Shown in pieces: positions 20,250 to 30,736 of a DNA stretch of 64,000 bases. This DNA comes from Yersinia hibernica (GTDB taxonomy: Bacteria; Pseudomonadota; Gammaproteobacteria; Enterobacterales; Enterobacteriaceae), in NCBI RefSeq assembly GCF_004124235.1, contig NZ_CP032487.1, forward strand, positions 2,108,001 to 2,172,000. The letters are read 5' to 3'. A model generated the notes under the pieces. The model was not told the origin of the DNA, ran no database searches, and saw nothing but the letters and a program-made list of their open reading frames with translations. Within the stretch, counting starts at the first letter, position 1. Every line of letters begins with the position of its first letter. The position numbers and the translations under genes are program-made.

Positions 20250-21580
20250 GGTTTAACCCTCCCGATCCCGCGATCCGGGCTGACCCAGCGCGCACGTTTG
20301 CGTTTAGTGTTCAGCATGACTTTGGGGAACGACACCACGGTAGTGAACAAACTGAGCATCCAGTAGACCATGGGGTACCAGATAATCCAAAACAGTGAGC
20401 TGCCCAGTTTAGGTTCATAGCGCCGTTCAATCACCAAACTAATGGCAAATTGCAACAAACACGTCAGCGCCAATACCATCCCGGTAAAGGCCGGTGGGAA
20501 GACCGTCTGCACATGAATGCCCGGCGGTAAGGTAATCACCAAGCCCAGCAGGAACAGAATGATACTGAACAGATAAGTAAATGCCCACGTGATAGACAGT
20601 GAATATTCCAAGAATAACAGCCACATCCGACGATTACGCCAGCGCCACAACTTGAACATATTCTTCAGGAAGACCTCAGCCCCACCTTGCGCCCAGCGCA
20701 GACGTTGCTTCCACAGCCCACCTAACGTTTCGGGCATCAAAATCCAGCACAAGCCCCGAGGTTCAAAGAACACCGACCAATGTCTTATCTGGAGTTTCCA
20801 ACTGATATCAATATCTTCAGTTATCATATCCGGGCTCCAGTAGCCCACATCCGCCAATGCTCGACGACGGAAAGCGGCAACAACCCCGGAGACGGTGAAG
20901 ACTTGCCCATACACGCGCTGAGTCCGTTTAATCAGCCCAATGATAGAAGAAAATTCCCCCACCTGAACACGGCCAATCAAGGTTGAGCGCGTGCGGATAC
21001 GCGGGTTACCGGTCACTGCGCCAGTACGCGGATTCGCAATCAGCGGCGCGACCAAATAAGGCACCGCATTCTTGTCCAGCAAGGCATCACCATCAATACA
21101 CACCAGATATTCGCTGCGCGCAGCGGCAGTGCCCATTCGCAAAGCAATGGCTTTGCCTTGGTTATGGGCCAGGTGAATAACACGCAGGCGTGGGTCTTCA
21201 ACCAACATTGCATCTAACACTTGCGCCGTGTCATCACTGGAGCCGTCATTGATGGCGATAACTTCAATATTGGTGTAGGTCTGTGCCAATGCCGCGTGAA
21301 TCGTTTCCCGCGCATTCAAGCCCTCGTTAAAACAAGGAATTAAAATAGACACCAGCGGATTGCCCTTCAGTTCCGGCGCAGGAACATTATCGCCCCACGG
21401 CCAATGTCTTTCACGGCGTAGCCAGAAATAGACACCGCCAGTTATCCAAATGCCAGACATAAAGAGCGGGTAGAAGAAGACAAAGTTCAGCAGCACATCG
21501 CCGGTAAAGAGCAGGATCATTCCCGCGGGAATGCTCAGTACCAGACATAGGATGAGTAATGCAATAATTCTATCGATCAT
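20246..21580 (-). CDS. hmsR: Poly-beta-1,6-N-acetylglucosamine synthase HmsR (PgaC-like)
   Basis: Processive family-2 glycosyltransferase in the inner membrane that polymerises UDP-GlcNAc. N-terminal helices (about residues 5-25 and 30-48) precede the catalytic domain with [24 protein letters not shown] and the QRLRWAQGG (QxxRW) motif; three or four C-terminal helices follow, ending [10 protein letters not shown] start at the ATG at 21580 (MIDRIIALL), matching E. coli PgaC (MINRIV...), 444 residues; the frame continues to an ATG at 21619. Neither start has a clear ribosome site, consistent with coupling to hmsF, which it overlaps by 11 bp. Confidence 0.93.
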   Translation of the reverse strand: MIDRIIALLILCLVLSIPAGMILLFTGDVLLNFVFFYPLFMSGIWITGGVYFWLRRERHWPWGDNVPAPELKGNPLVSILIPCFNEGLNARETIHAALAQTYTNIEVIAINDGSSDDTAQVLDAMLVEDPRLRVIHLAHNQGKAIALRMGTAAARSEYLVCIDGDALLDKNAVPYLVAPLIANPRTGAVTGNPRIRTRSTLIGRVQVGEFSSIIGLIKRTQRVYGQVFTVSGVVAAFRRRALADVGYWSPDMITEDIDISWKLQIRHWSVFFEPRGLCWILMPETLGGLWKQRLRWAQGGAEVFLKNMFKLWRWRNRRMWLLFLEYSLSITWAFTYLFSIILFLLGLVITLPPGIHVQTVFPPAFTGMVLALTCLLQFAISLVIERRYEPKLGSSLFWIIWYPMVYWMLSLFTTVVSFPKVMLNTKRKRARWVSPDRGIGRVKP

Positions 21581-23594
21581 ATAAAGGATACCAAGCAGAA
21601 GATAGCACAGGGCGGACATCTTTCAGCGGTGGTTCGCCAGTGATAAAGTTATCCGGATAGTAACCAAAATTTTGCGCGCCATTTAACTGCAACTGGCGCA
21701 TCCATCCTGCCAGGATCGGGCCACTGATAGCATTATTGCCCTCAGGTTTAGTCCAGTCTTTCGATTGCAGTTCAAATACAGTTTTATTGAGTGCGCCTGG
21801 ACGCTGCGCAACTTTATTAACCATTTGAGAGAGCCACTCGTTAGACTCTGAGAGGGGCACTTTCTCCATTAATGGCATGGCCATTGGGGCAACCCAATCA
21901 TAGTTAGCCAAGAAATCATCAAAATTCTGTGCAAACCATGCCTCGCTTTCCGGTTCCATAATCGGCATCGCAAATATATTGCGGGCTGACTTCACTTGCG
22001 GGCCACGGATATCTCGCACTTGGCGGGTCAATTCATTGGTAAAATCGACCAAATATTTGCTCTTATAGTGCGTCCAGCGCGCCATGGTTTCCGGGTTGTT
22101 GCGTATCTCGACAATCGACCCTGGGAAACCTGCTTTTTGGTATGCACGCATAGCATCCGGTGATGCATCTTCGAAATCAGACATGACGGCATCGTCATGA
22201 TACAAAATCCCGTCAATCGGGGCGCTATAGGCCAGATCGCGGTAAATATCAATAATGCGCTGCCTGACTTCGGGATTAAATGGCGATAGGCGGCGATATT
22301 GATCCGGATCGATGCTGGTTTTACCTGTTTTTGGATCAATACGTTGAATTCGTGGTAATGACGAATCCATTTCAAATGCCAATACCGGCATCCAGGCATA
22401 AACATCCACATCAGGGCGTGAAGCTAGCTGCCACGCCACCCGATTAAACAGGTCTTGGCGCATCGGTATCCAGCGATTTGGGAAATAAACCTGCCGAATA
22501 TTGCCATCCCCTTTGGGATCAGAAAATGCTTGTAAAAACACGGTGGTAACACGTAAATCAGAAATGCGCTGTACTAATTTATCGAGATTTTCCCTTTCTT
22601 GCACCGGGTCGGGATCGTAGAGGTAATCCAAATCGACATGCGCGACGCGCATGATGTCTTTTTCCTGTACCGAAGTGACCAACTGGGCAAAATCTTTTAA
22701 CGACGGATTATTACTGATCAGAATCCGTGGGATATTCATCAAATCATTGACGTTACCAATGCCCGGTTCCAGTGTCATGGCCATCTGGTAGCCGTGTTGA
22801 CGCAAGATACTGATAACAGTGCCATTTGGTGCACCGTACGGCCAAACCCAAACCCGTGGCGGTTTACCCGTAGCTTGAGTAATTCGCTGAGTTATCAATG
22901 AAACATCTTTTTCCATCCGTTGCTTAAAAGCAGCTTCGGTTTCATATTTTTTGGTCTTAGGGTCATACATCAGATTGGCCGCAGCCGGTTCAGTATTCCC
23001 TTGTGGGTTAGCTATCACGCCATAATGTGAGGCGTAAGTATGCGCACCAATTTCAATCAACTTTGATTTTGACATTTCACTGATCTGCTTCCAGGTCAGG
23101 AAACGGTCTCGGTCAGTGCTTAAACCACCAAAATCCACTTTTTTATTGGCCGGGGTATCAATCCACGTGCCAACCGGGGCTAGCACGGCACTCAAATCAT
23201 TAGCTTCTAATAATGGGTAAACACGAGAATAAAAACTGCTGTAACCATCATCGAAAGTGAGCAACACCGCCTTGTTGGGTAAAGGCGCCCCACCATTATG
23301 CGCCGCCAAGATTTGATCCACAGAAACCACGTTGTAGCGATTGTCTTTCAACCAAGCCAATTGTTCACTCAGTGCACTGCTGCGTACCGACAGATAGCGT
23401 TGATCCGCGGAATCATCTTCAACATCATGATAAGCAATGACCACAAAGGTATTCTTCTGCCACGGTCTTTCACTGAGAGGCAATGCGCGCTCGGCCGGTG
23501 GAACAAATACCGGTTTTTCTGCATAACAGACGGACGCAAGTAGCGTGACCATTCCAACTACCAGTATCCGCATAAAAAATAGTATCTTTGCCAT
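21570..23594 (-). CDS. hmsF: Poly-beta-1,6-GlcNAc N-deacetylase HmsF (PgaB-like)
   Basis: 674-residue periplasmic enzyme that partly removes acetyl groups from the polymer before export. A signal sequence ends near ASVCYA, with a Cys that could be a lipid anchor, although the lipobox is not canonical. The N-terminal polysaccharide deacetylase domain carries the metal/catalytic motifs [25 protein letters not shown] and HTYASHYG. The C-terminal half (about residues 310-660) matches the PgaB glycoside hydrolase-like domain, with [22 protein letters not shown] 6 bp ahead of the ATG supports the start. Second gene of hmsHFRS. Confidence 0.94.
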   Translation of the reverse strand: MAKILFFMRILVVGMVTLLASVCYAEKPVFVPPAERALPLSERPWQKNTFVVIAYHDVEDDSADQRYLSVRSSALSEQLAWLKDNRYNVVSVDQILAAHNGGAPLPNKAVLLTFDDGYSSFYSRVYPLLEANDLSAVLAPVGTWIDTPANKKVDFGGLSTDRDRFLTWKQISEMSKSKLIEIGAHTYASHYGVIANPQGNTEPAAANLMYDPKTKKYETEAAFKQRMEKDVSLITQRITQATGKPPRVWVWPYGAPNGTVISILRQHGYQMAMTLEPGIGNVNDLMNIPRILISNNPSLKDFAQLVTSVQEKDIMRVAHVDLDYLYDPDPVQERENLDKLVQRISDLRVTTVFLQAFSDPKGDGNIRQVYFPNRWIPMRQDLFNRVAWQLASRPDVDVYAWMPVLAFEMDSSLPRIQRIDPKTGKTSIDPDQYRRLSPFNPEVRQRIIDIYRDLAYSAPIDGILYHDDAVMSDFEDASPDAMRAYQKAGFPGSIVEIRNNPETMARWTHYKSKYLVDFTNELTRQVRDIRGPQVKSARNIFAMPIMEPESEAWFAQNFDDFLANYDWVAPMAMPLMEKVPLSESNEWLSQMVNKVAQRPGALNKTVFELQSKDWTKPEGNNAISGPILAGWMRQLQLNGAQNFGYYPDNFITGEPPLKDVRPVLSSAWYPLYDR

Positions 23595-23604
23595 GGAGCG
23601 TCCC

Positions 23605-26073
23605 TTAGAAACGGTAATTCAAATCAAAAGCGAGCGAGAGATCATGCTCACGGGTGCCATCATAGGGGCGCTTGTCATAGGTCACGGCGACGCCAGTATC
23701 AACAACATCATTCCATTGAACCCGTTGCCCATAACTGGCTGTTGTGACCAAGCCATTTCCGTAGTTTTTCTCCCAGTAGCCACCGACACCGAGTTGCACT
23801 TGCTGGCTCCAGATTGTTTTATAATGACGATACATAATGTGATTTATCGTCACCGCAGGAAGATAGGTAAAATCACGCTTCGGGTTATAATAAATCACGT
23901 CTTCTTTGGTGTTGGTGCTCGCCGCCAAGCCCAGATTGAAATCTGCGGTCAGGTAAGGCCCTGTCCAGATACGCTGACGTCCATTCAGCTCATATTCCCA
24001 ACGTTTGTTACCATCCGAAAAATCTGACGGTGTCACATTAAATTCGACATCACGGCGGTCATCGGCTTTCCAGAGCACAAAAGCTGAAGCACTGTTGGCG
24101 TAGATGTTATTTTTTAAGGCCCGCAGAGGAGTATCTTTCGCCAATCTTTCAACTTGTCCCCCCACCCGCCAGTGATCATTAAAATCATACCAAGTCGATA
24201 AACGTGCGCCGGTCTTATTACCAAAACCATAATTCTGGTTATTTACCTCCGCCTCAACCCAGTGGTCGCGAGAAGTCCACTCACCACCTAATCGCATAAC
24301 ACGATTAATGCCGGTGCCCTCTTCAAATTGCGCATTGTTATAACTACCGCCGCCGAATACCCGCCAGTTATCGGCAATAGGCGGACTATAAAGCAGAGTT
24401 TCAACACCGTAGTCTTTATTGCCACTGACCGGGCTATTCGAGGAAATCGTTCGGTTACCTGTCACGCGCAATTCATACATATTATGAATTTTACGTTGGC
24501 GATCTAACTCTTGTGATGGAACATCTTCGGGCGAGCGAGCAATCACATCATCCGTTAACAGCTCCATTTGACGCCATTCCTGCAAATCCATCGCCGTTTC
24601 AGCCTGTGCGCGCTCTAAAATCAGGCTCCGAGGTGCCAATGATTCTACCGCCTTCAATTCTTGTTCAGATTTGCGTGGTAAATCCCTCGCCAGATAAACA
24701 CCGGCTAAGGCAATACGTAAATTCTGGTTAGCCGGGGCGGTACTGGATAATGTCTCCAGCTTTTTCTGTGCTGCAGGCAGGTCATTGAGCGCCACCAGGG
24801 ATTGCACCAATAGCGTCTGACCCTCCATCCAATCATCATTCGGCTCTTTCCCCGGCAAACCATACACCCCAACTTGATAAGGCGTTTGTTCGCTATAGTT
24901 CTTAGCGAATTGATGCGCCTTATCTAATTGCTCACTTTCATTGAGTGCGTAATAGAGATCATCGGCATCCAGCAAATCATCACTGTTGCGGAAGGTTTTA
25001 CCATCGGCGTAATACAAACTGGCTAGAATTGGCGCGGCCTTTTCCGGCATCCGGCGGTCAATATACGCGGAAGCCGCCCAGCGACGCGCATAGTCAGGCA
25101 TTTTGTAGCCTTCAGCTTCCATACTTTCATATTCTTTAATCAGTTCTTCGGTATGACGACGAACCAATAATGCGCCGAGTCTATCAATTCGCGCCCGCTG
25201 GTAATCGGCCTGAGCCTCTGGCTCTTTGCTCCAACGTGTTAATAAATCCTGATAATCCGCCAATGCCTGATCGGCAATATAAAAACGTTCAGTTTCACTG
25301 CGCGTTGGTAATACCGCCATACGCACTTGTTCCGCGGCAGCATCTCGCTCAAGTTGCCGATACTCTTCTGCTGAAACTAATTTCGGGTTCTCTTTGGCGA
25401 GCTGTAATGCAGGGTCAACAATCCGGTTTCGTTGCAAAATCTCAAGATGATTTCTTAAAACCTCATCAGATTCAGGGGCTAACCGTACTGCTTCGCTGGA
25501 AGCTTGCAATGCATCATAGTTGCGATTGGTGGCACGGTTGAGATAAGACAGTGTCATATAATTTTGCGCGGAAGGGTTACGCTCAGCCAACTCTTTTGCC
25601 TGTTGTAACGCCGCACCGCCACGGCCCGAATCAGCCTGGGTCATGATCATACCGGTAATAAGATCAGGGTTGGTGGGGTCTTTCTTTAAACTGCTTTGCC
25701 ACAATGCCAGGGCTTGATCCCAACGCTTTTCATTACGATATGCTCGGGCCGCAGAAGCCAGCCCCCGCGAGGAGAGATTCATTGAGGAATGATATCTCTC
25801 ATACACATCAATAACCTCCTGATCACGCCCAGCCCACCCCGCAATTTGCAACCAGTCATCGACCTGACCACTATTAAGTGGCCCGGCTTTAGCTTCTTTT
25901 TGTAAATAATCGAGCACCGGTGCGGTATCCCCAGCTCTGGCTTTGATGATTAATGAATCATATTGTGTTTCTGCCAAAACTGGATTAACTGAGAGGCCGG
26001 AAATTAATAGCGCTAATAAAGTCATTCTGTGCCGGTGCAACGGGCGCAGTAGTGTCGTAAATGCGTTATACAT
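23605..26073 (-). CDS. hmsH: Outer-membrane poly-GlcNAc export porin HmsH (PgaA-like)
   Basis: 822 residues from the ATG at 26073 (MYNAFTTLLR), which has AAGGG about 7 bp upstream and gives exactly the length expected for Yersinia HmsH; the frame extends to 26136. A signal peptide ends at VLAETQYD. The N-terminal two thirds are tetratricopeptide-type helices (periplasmic scaffold, about residues 40-500) and the rest is a 16-strand-type beta barrel ending with the outer-membrane signature FDLNYRF. First gene of hmsHFRS. In Y. pestis these genes give the haemin-storage and flea-blocking biofilm phenotype. No IS100 or yersiniabactin island is adjacent here. Confidence 0.94.
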   Translation of the reverse strand: MYNAFTTLLRPLHRHRMTLLALLISGLSVNPVLAETQYDSLIIKARAGDTAPVLDYLQKEAKAGPLNSGQVDDWLQIAGWAGRDQEVIDVYERYHSSMNLSSRGLASAARAYRNEKRWDQALALWQSSLKKDPTNPDLITGMIMTQADSGRGGAALQQAKELAERNPSAQNYMTLSYLNRATNRNYDALQASSEAVRLAPESDEVLRNHLEILQRNRIVDPALQLAKENPKLVSAEEYRQLERDAAAEQVRMAVLPTRSETERFYIADQALADYQDLLTRWSKEPEAQADYQRARIDRLGALLVRRHTEELIKEYESMEAEGYKMPDYARRWAASAYIDRRMPEKAAPILASLYYADGKTFRNSDDLLDADDLYYALNESEQLDKAHQFAKNYSEQTPYQVGVYGLPGKEPNDDWMEGQTLLVQSLVALNDLPAAQKKLETLSSTAPANQNLRIALAGVYLARDLPRKSEQELKAVESLAPRSLILERAQAETAMDLQEWRQMELLTDDVIARSPEDVPSQELDRQRKIHNMYELRVTGNRTISSNSPVSGNKDYGVETLLYSPPIADNWRVFGGGSYNNAQFEEGTGINRVMRLGGEWTSRDHWVEAEVNNQNYGFGNKTGARLSTWYDFNDHWRVGGQVERLAKDTPLRALKNNIYANSASAFVLWKADDRRDVEFNVTPSDFSDGNKRWEYELNGRQRIWTGPYLTADFNLGLAASTNTKEDVIYYNPKRDFTYLPAVTINHIMYRHYKTIWSQQVQLGVGGYWEKNYGNGLVTTASYGQRVQWNDVVDTGVAVTYDKRPYDGTREHDLSLAFDLNYRF

Positions 26074-26746
26074 TATATAACCCTTAAGCCAGCAACTTGT
26101 TTGATTTTCAAGAAAAGCTACTTCACGAACATCCATTTTTCATTATGGAATTATGATGAAATGAAGTCCTTAGAATGTATTACAACATGTTACATAGGAT
26201 AGTTGAAAGAAAATACTATTGTCGAGTTATTATAGAATATTGTTATTTCAGCGATTAATAGAGGCAGAAGTGTATAATAGGCGTCAATTTAGAGTGCTTT
26301 GAGATTAATCTTAGTCAAATATTCCACCAAAAGGCAAGATTTAAAGACTAAATATTTTCACTAAAGCAATGTCGCGATACAGTGTTCTGTTAAAAGATTG
26401 CAAAATTTGATTTTTAAGCTGTATATGGAGAAATTAGCTACATAAAATTTTAATTCCCCAAAATATTTTTATATCGGCAAAATCACATCATGGCGAGAGA
26501 GCGATTATCACGATCGTTATAATAAAATACAGAATGATTTCATTCTATAATAACGCCAGCAAAATAATATCAACTTAAAATCATCACTCAATTGAACTTT
26601 AACTACCTGTTTCATATTAAAATTTCACTCTCCAATAGATAACATCTGCCACGCCATAGTGAAAATTAAAAATAGACCCTACAAAAAATCACGAGAGTCT
26701 ATTTAGAAAAAATTTAATTCAAATCAAGTGAAAGGTGATATATGGA
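26074..26746. other. hmsHFRS promoter region
   Basis: 673 bp, very AT rich, between hmsH and the M24 peptidase gene. No gene is recognised. A weak RcsAB-like box is noted at 26300-26313. Confidence 0.45.
26300..26313. promoter_or_regulatory. Weak RcsAB-box candidate upstream of hmsH
   Basis: TGAGATTAATCTTA (TAAGATTAATCTCA on the minus strand) agrees with TAAGAATATTCCTA at about 10 of 14 positions. Rcs repression of biofilm genes is known in Yersinia, but this match is modest. Confidence 0.3.
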
Positions 26747-27967
26747 TTAATTATACTGACGTAAATCGCGATCCAATTTACTTAAAAACTCATAGCCATT
26801 ATTGGTAATGAGAATCATATCCTCCAACATGATGGAGCCAATTCCAATTCCGTAATACGGTGTTTCGAGGCTTAATACCATCCCAGGAAGAAAGGTTTCC
26901 GTTGCCAATGTACTAACAAAAGGCGCTTCTTCCAATCCTAAAAATACGCCATCCCCATGACCAAGGTGGCCGCGATTATAATGGGGTAAACCCGACTTTT
27001 TAATGAAATCCATGGTTGAATCGAACACATCTTTTAACTTAACACCTGGAGCCACCATGGATAACATATGTTCATGCCCGGCTCTGATAGTGTCATAAAT
27101 CTTTTGCGTGAGTTCGTCCGGTTCCCCCAAAACAAAGGTTCTGGCAAGATCAGCGCCATAGCCCGCAACATCGACCCCGCAGTCAAATTTAATAACATCG
27201 CCAAGCTTGGCCGGTGTCTCATCAGCGAACATTTTAGGTGAAAAGTTATCGCCGACAGAAATAAGATTAAAGCGAGAAAAATTCGTCTGCGGAAAACTCA
27301 TTACTGCCGCTTTAAATGCAGCGGTTAATTCTACTGCGGTGCACCCCACTCTGATATGTTTAGCCGCACTGGCGATACCGTATTCAGTAATTTCAGCACT
27401 TTTGCGCAGATGTTCAATTTCCCACGGGCTTTTGATCATGCGGATTTCATTGAACAGCGGCGTTGAATCAACCAGCGTTAACCCAGGAGCCACTTTATCT
27501 AACACATTTTTACCCCCGTTAGACATGGCGTGCAGTTCAATAGCAATAGTTTTATCCAGCACCCCCGCGCGTTCAAGGGCCTTCTTCACTAAACCAAAAA
27601 CCGCCGCAACCGGAGGGCCGATAGGGCGTTCGTGCTTTTTCTGATAATGGAGTGGGTCACGCGGGTCATCAACATCAACCCATACCGGGAAGGTGTTCAG
27701 TTCCATATTGGGCATATCAAAGTGGCTACTGGCGGCTTCAAACTCATTCATGATGACTTGAGATGGTATGCTCTCATCACGAAACATGATTGCAATGGCG
27801 GCACCGGTGTGCCGGAAGGTATACATAAAGAAGCTGGCAAAGCCGGTTAGGTAATAAAAGTTATCACATACGGTGACGACCAGAGCATCAATCCCCTCTC
27901 GTTCCATGACCTCACGAGCTTTGTGCCCGACAGCATCTAAATGGGCAATTTTTTCTTTATCCACCAA
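26747..27967 (-). CDS. M24-family metallopeptidase (Xaa-Pro dipeptidase/creatinase fold)
   Basis: 406 residues: an N-terminal creatinase-type domain (about 1-160) and a C-terminal pita-bread domain with all five dinuclear-metal ligands in family order: Asp in KFDCGVD, Asp in YGADLART, His in NRGHLGHGDG, Glu in LSLETPYY and Glu in IMLEDM. This supports an active hydrolase, either a prolidase/aminopeptidase P or an ectoine-hydrolase-like amidase; the substrate is not clear. The start is TTG (27967) or GTG (27964), with AAGGA upstream. It follows fhuF by 48 bp on the same strand and may be co-transcribed with it. Confidence 0.8.
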   Translation of the reverse strand: MVDKEKIAHLDAVGHKAREVMEREGIDALVVTVCDNFYYLTGFASFFMYTFRHTGAAIAIMFRDESIPSQVIMNEFEAASSHFDMPNMELNTFPVWVDVDDPRDPLHYQKKHERPIGPPVAAVFGLVKKALERAGVLDKTIAIELHAMSNGGKNVLDKVAPGLTLVDSTPLFNEIRMIKSPWEIEHLRKSAEITEYGIASAAKHIRVGCTAVELTAAFKAAVMSFPQTNFSRFNLISVGDNFSPKMFADETPAKLGDVIKFDCGVDVAGYGADLARTFVLGEPDELTQKIYDTIRAGHEHMLSMVAPGVKLKDVFDSTMDFIKKSGLPHYNRGHLGHGDGVFLGLEEAPFVSTLATETFLPGMVLSLETPYYGIGIGSIMLEDMILITNNGYEFLSKLDRDLRQYN

Positions 27968-28015
27968 TAGTATCCTTCAAGACTTACTTTATCTGTAAGT
28001 TGAATCATATACCGG

Positions 28016-28783
28016 TTATGCTCGAGATTCTAACGGGCAATCAAGGCAACTGCCGACGCCCGGCAGTTTATTACGTTGGCAACAAGTGCGGCGCTCCATT
28101 GCATCATTACGTGGAATAACAGTACGATAGAGAGGATTATCTCGCCCATCAGGCAAACTTGAAGTGAGAAATAGATGTTCAATGGTAGTGTCATAGGCTT
28201 CAATGGGGCCTAACTTGTTAACAAATTCGTGCAGATACCAAAATATCAAGTAGCCAATATTATTCCATATTAGCCGGACGTTCGCTCTTGGCTGGCGCTC
28301 TATTTCCGCCATAACCGGAATAATATGATGATCGAGTAATAAATAGAGCCGCTCCAGTAAAGATGACGGCGATTTATCCAACCAACGATGTTGATAATAA
28401 ATAGCTTCCGGCCGCCCTGTGGGGTGAAACTTGATTCGAACTCTTTCCGGGCGGGTATCTATCATTGCGGGCAATGCCAGCAACATCAAAATCATTGGTG
28501 GAATAACCAAACCGAAATACCACTGCCCCCATAACGAATACAGCGCTTTATGATTCGGCTTAAGTTCAGTGCCACTGTAATAGGAATCTTCGTAGTTTTG
28601 CATCAACAGTGGCAAACTCTGCTCAGTAGCCCACTGTGGCAACAATACACTTTCTTTAGGTATCTCAGTAACATCGACATAAAACGATTCCGAGAAGTGC
28701 ACGAATGTTCTGGCGAACAAACGGGCTATCTCATCAGAGATCGCCGTTGTTGAAGGGTAAATCACTTCAGCCGTATTCGACAC
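28016..28783 (-). CDS. fhuF: Siderophore-iron reductase FhuF
   Basis: 255-residue cytoplasmic [2Fe-2S] protein that reduces iron from hydroxamate siderophores such as ferrichrome. The unusual C-terminal cysteine motif Cys-Cys-x10-Cys-x2-Cys is exactly present (CC...GSCLDC), as is the middle block LIWNNIGYLIFWYLHE. Starts at GTG with GGAG about 8 bp upstream. A Fur box lies at 28826-28844. No fhu transport genes are adjacent. Confidence 0.9.
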   Translation of the reverse strand: MSNTAEVIYPSTTAISDEIARLFARTFVHFSESFYVDVTEIPKESVLLPQWATEQSLPLLMQNYEDSYYSGTELKPNHKALYSLWGQWYFGLVIPPMILMLLALPAMIDTRPERVRIKFHPTGRPEAIYYQHRWLDKSPSSLLERLYLLLDHHIIPVMAEIERQPRANVRLIWNNIGYLIFWYLHEFVNKLGPIEAYDTTIEHLFLTSSLPDGRDNPLYRTVIPRNDAMERRTCCQRNKLPGVGSCLDCPLESRA

Positions 28784-28825
28784 AATCCATACTCCACGGA
28801 ACCTATATGGACTTATTATTACACT

Positions 28826-28844
28826 CAGTGATAATGATTATCAA
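28826..28844. promoter_or_regulatory. Fur box of fhuF
   Basis: CAGTGATAATGATTATCAA contains the core GATAATGATTATC, a close match to the Fur consensus, 43 bp ahead of the fhuF start. Confidence 0.75.
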
Positions 28845-28894
28845 TGAAGTTAATTAATAATTCTCAACAGCATTCAATACTAAAAAACATTTCA

Positions 28895-29770
28895 CTATAT
28901 TGACGGTTTTTTCGCCAAAAGAGTCGCAAAGCGCAATTTTATCCGGTTGCCCTCGGCATCCGTCTTATGTAATTGCCCAACATCTTCATTGTATTTAATA
29001 ATATCCCAATCTTTATAGTACTGGCTTAATTCACCAGACTTTAATGTAAAGGAAAAAGGCACGGTGCAAGGGAAGTCATCAGTTGACATAGCCGAGATAA
29101 TTAAATTATAGCCACCCGCGAGAGTACACTCTTGCATATTATTGATAATATATGGAATTCTTTCTGGCTGTAGGAACATCAACACCACTGTTGAGAGAAT
29201 AAAGTCATAGTGATTATCCAGACTAGCTTCATTGATGTTATAACTGCTGGCGCTGATGTTTTGCAGTTCTTCCTGCTCAATAAGCTGTTGTAAGTGACGA
29301 ATACTGTCGCCATTCTTATCCACGGCGGTCACATCAAAACCTAATAAATTCAGATACAGCGAATTACGCCCAGAACCACAGCCTAAATCCAGCGCTTTAC
29401 CGGGCCGGACCGTTTTCACCGCCTCAATCACTTCTGAATGGGTTGGGGTTAAATGATATTTCTTATGATAAAAATCTTCCGGCGTACAATAAAAACTGAG
29501 TTGGCATTGCAGGTCATCTGAACACGCGGCAATACGGTGCCAGACTTGTGGCTCAATAAACGGCGGTTGATGCTCACAAGAGAATGAATGTCTTTCCAGC
29601 GTATGACCTGCTTTATCAAGGATAAAAAACTCCATCTCCCCACTGAGAATAGTCAGTTTGGCCCATGTCCCTGCTTTGGTATTGTGCTGTTCACGAAACA
29701 TCGCGGGCACGCCAGCACTATTCCAGACCGGTAGCTGCTTATAGCAAAGCAAGGCTGATGTATTTTCCAT
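28895..29770 (-). CDS. tehB: TehB-type SAM-dependent methyltransferase with N-terminal cupin-like domain
   Basis: 291 residues from the ATG at 29770, chosen because GAGGAA lies 8 bp upstream; the frame extends to 29854. The N-terminal domain (about 1-95, CYKQLPVWNSAGVPAMFREQ, EPQVWHRI) is the small beta-barrel found in long TehB proteins; the C-terminal Rossmann methyltransferase has the SAM motif ALDLGCGSGRNSLYL and the TAVDKN acidic loop. Matches the long Haemophilus-type TehB, which detoxifies tellurite and helps oxidant resistance. No tehA is adjacent. It is followed at a distance by fhuF on the same strand, but separated by a Fur-regulated promoter. Confidence 0.85.
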   Translation of the reverse strand: MENTSALLCYKQLPVWNSAGVPAMFREQHNTKAGTWAKLTILSGEMEFFILDKAGHTLERHSFSCEHQPPFIEPQVWHRIAACSDDLQCQLSFYCTPEDFYHKKYHLTPTHSEVIEAVKTVRPGKALDLGCGSGRNSLYLNLLGFDVTAVDKNGDSIRHLQQLIEQEELQNISASSYNINEASLDNHYDFILSTVVLMFLQPERIPYIINNMQECTLAGGYNLIISAMSTDDFPCTVPFSFTLKSGELSQYYKDWDIIKYNEDVGQLHKTDAEGNRIKLRFATLLAKKPSI

Positions 29771-29924
29771 GCTGATATTCCTCAGATAATTTAAAGGTGC
29801 ATTTAATATGCAACATATAGTACAGCATAAGTCTGATGAAATGAAGCTGTCCACGCGGGGCGCGCACTGTCGTGTTGAAGCGGTGCTAACCCATTAAATC
29901 AGCAGGGTATCATTTGAGAACAGA

Positions 29925-30239
29925 TTATGGGGTTGCAGACTTAACCGCTTTTAAGCTCTCAATATGACTCGCCAATTCTTGAATATCATCATCTGTAAGA
30001 TGGGCTTTGGCTTTATTACCTCTGCCGATAATCTTGCCATCACGCCGGGCGGTAAGACCATCGACAATCTCATCGCGGGATAACGATATCAATGGCGGGG
30101 CTTTATCCAAACCTTTGCGATCAGCTAAACGCCCATGGCAACTTGAACAGGTTTGTTTATAGAGATGTTCACCGTCAGCGGCAGACAAGGCTGAGCTGCT
30201 GAACACCACCATACACATAGCCAGCAACAAGACTTTCAT
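29925..30239 (-). CDS. Small periplasmic class I c-type cytochrome
   Basis: 104 residues from the ATG at 30239, which overlaps the preceding stop as TAATG. A signal peptide ends at ALSAADGE; one haem site CSSCH lies near residue 31, with a likely Met-free sixth ligand region further on. It is the last gene of the FTR1-P19 iron operon. Such a cytochrome could pass electrons in the periplasmic redox step needed by the P19/FTR1 pathway; that role is inferred from position. Confidence 0.85.
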   Translation of the reverse strand: MKVLLLAMCMVVFSSSALSAADGEHLYKQTCSSCHGRLADRKGLDKAPPLISLSRDEIVDGLTARRDGKIIGRGNKAKAHLTDDDIQELASHIESLKAVKSATP

Positions 30240-30736
30240 TATGCCCCCGTGGCCCATTGTTGGAACAATAGGGTCAGATCCTTTTCATTACGTGCGCCCT
30301 GATGTAACTCAGTGACCTTGCCGTTACGATCAATCATAAAAGATGTTGGTGTGCCGATGACCTGATAGCGCTCTTGCGTGATGCCCAGTTGATCACGAAT
30401 AACCGGATAACTGATATTACGTTGTGCTAATAGCGGGCTGATATCAACCTGTTGTGGATCGGTATTGATAGCCACCACCACGATATCCTGCGGGTACTGC
30501 TGGCTGAGTTTATCCAAAGCGGCCATCTCCGCAAGGCAACCGCCACAACTTGCCGACCAGAAATTAAGATAAACCTGTTTTCCTTTCCATTGTTCGAGCG
30601 CGACAGGTTTACCTTGTAGATCATAGGCCGCCAGTGGGGGGGCAATTTCCCCTACCGCCACCTCCTCTTGCTTGCAGGCACTGAGTAGCACTAGCAATGC
30701 ACATAAACTCACTATTTTGACTCGATTACGCCACAT
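30239..30736 (-). CDS. TlpA/ResA-like thioredoxin-fold lipoprotein
   Basis: 165 residues from the ATG at 30736 (MWRNRVKIV), with GAGAG 8 bp upstream; this start overlaps the ATPase gene by 11 bp, while the longest frame runs to 30769. Lipobox LLSACK gives a lipid-anchored periplasmic protein. The thioredoxin fold has active-site SASCGGC, a CxxC variant of redox type, and the cis-Pro segment IGTPTSFMID. Belongs to the iron operon; a disulfide or electron-transfer role beside the Fe-S protein is inferred. Confidence 0.88.
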   Translation of the reverse strand: MWRNRVKIVSLCALLVLLSACKQEEVAVGEIAPPLAAYDLQGKPVALEQWKGKQVYLNFWSASCGGCLAEMAALDKLSQQYPQDIVVVAINTDPQQVDISPLLAQRNISYPVIRDQLGITQERYQVIGTPTSFMIDRNGKVTELHQGARNEKDLTLLFQQWATGA

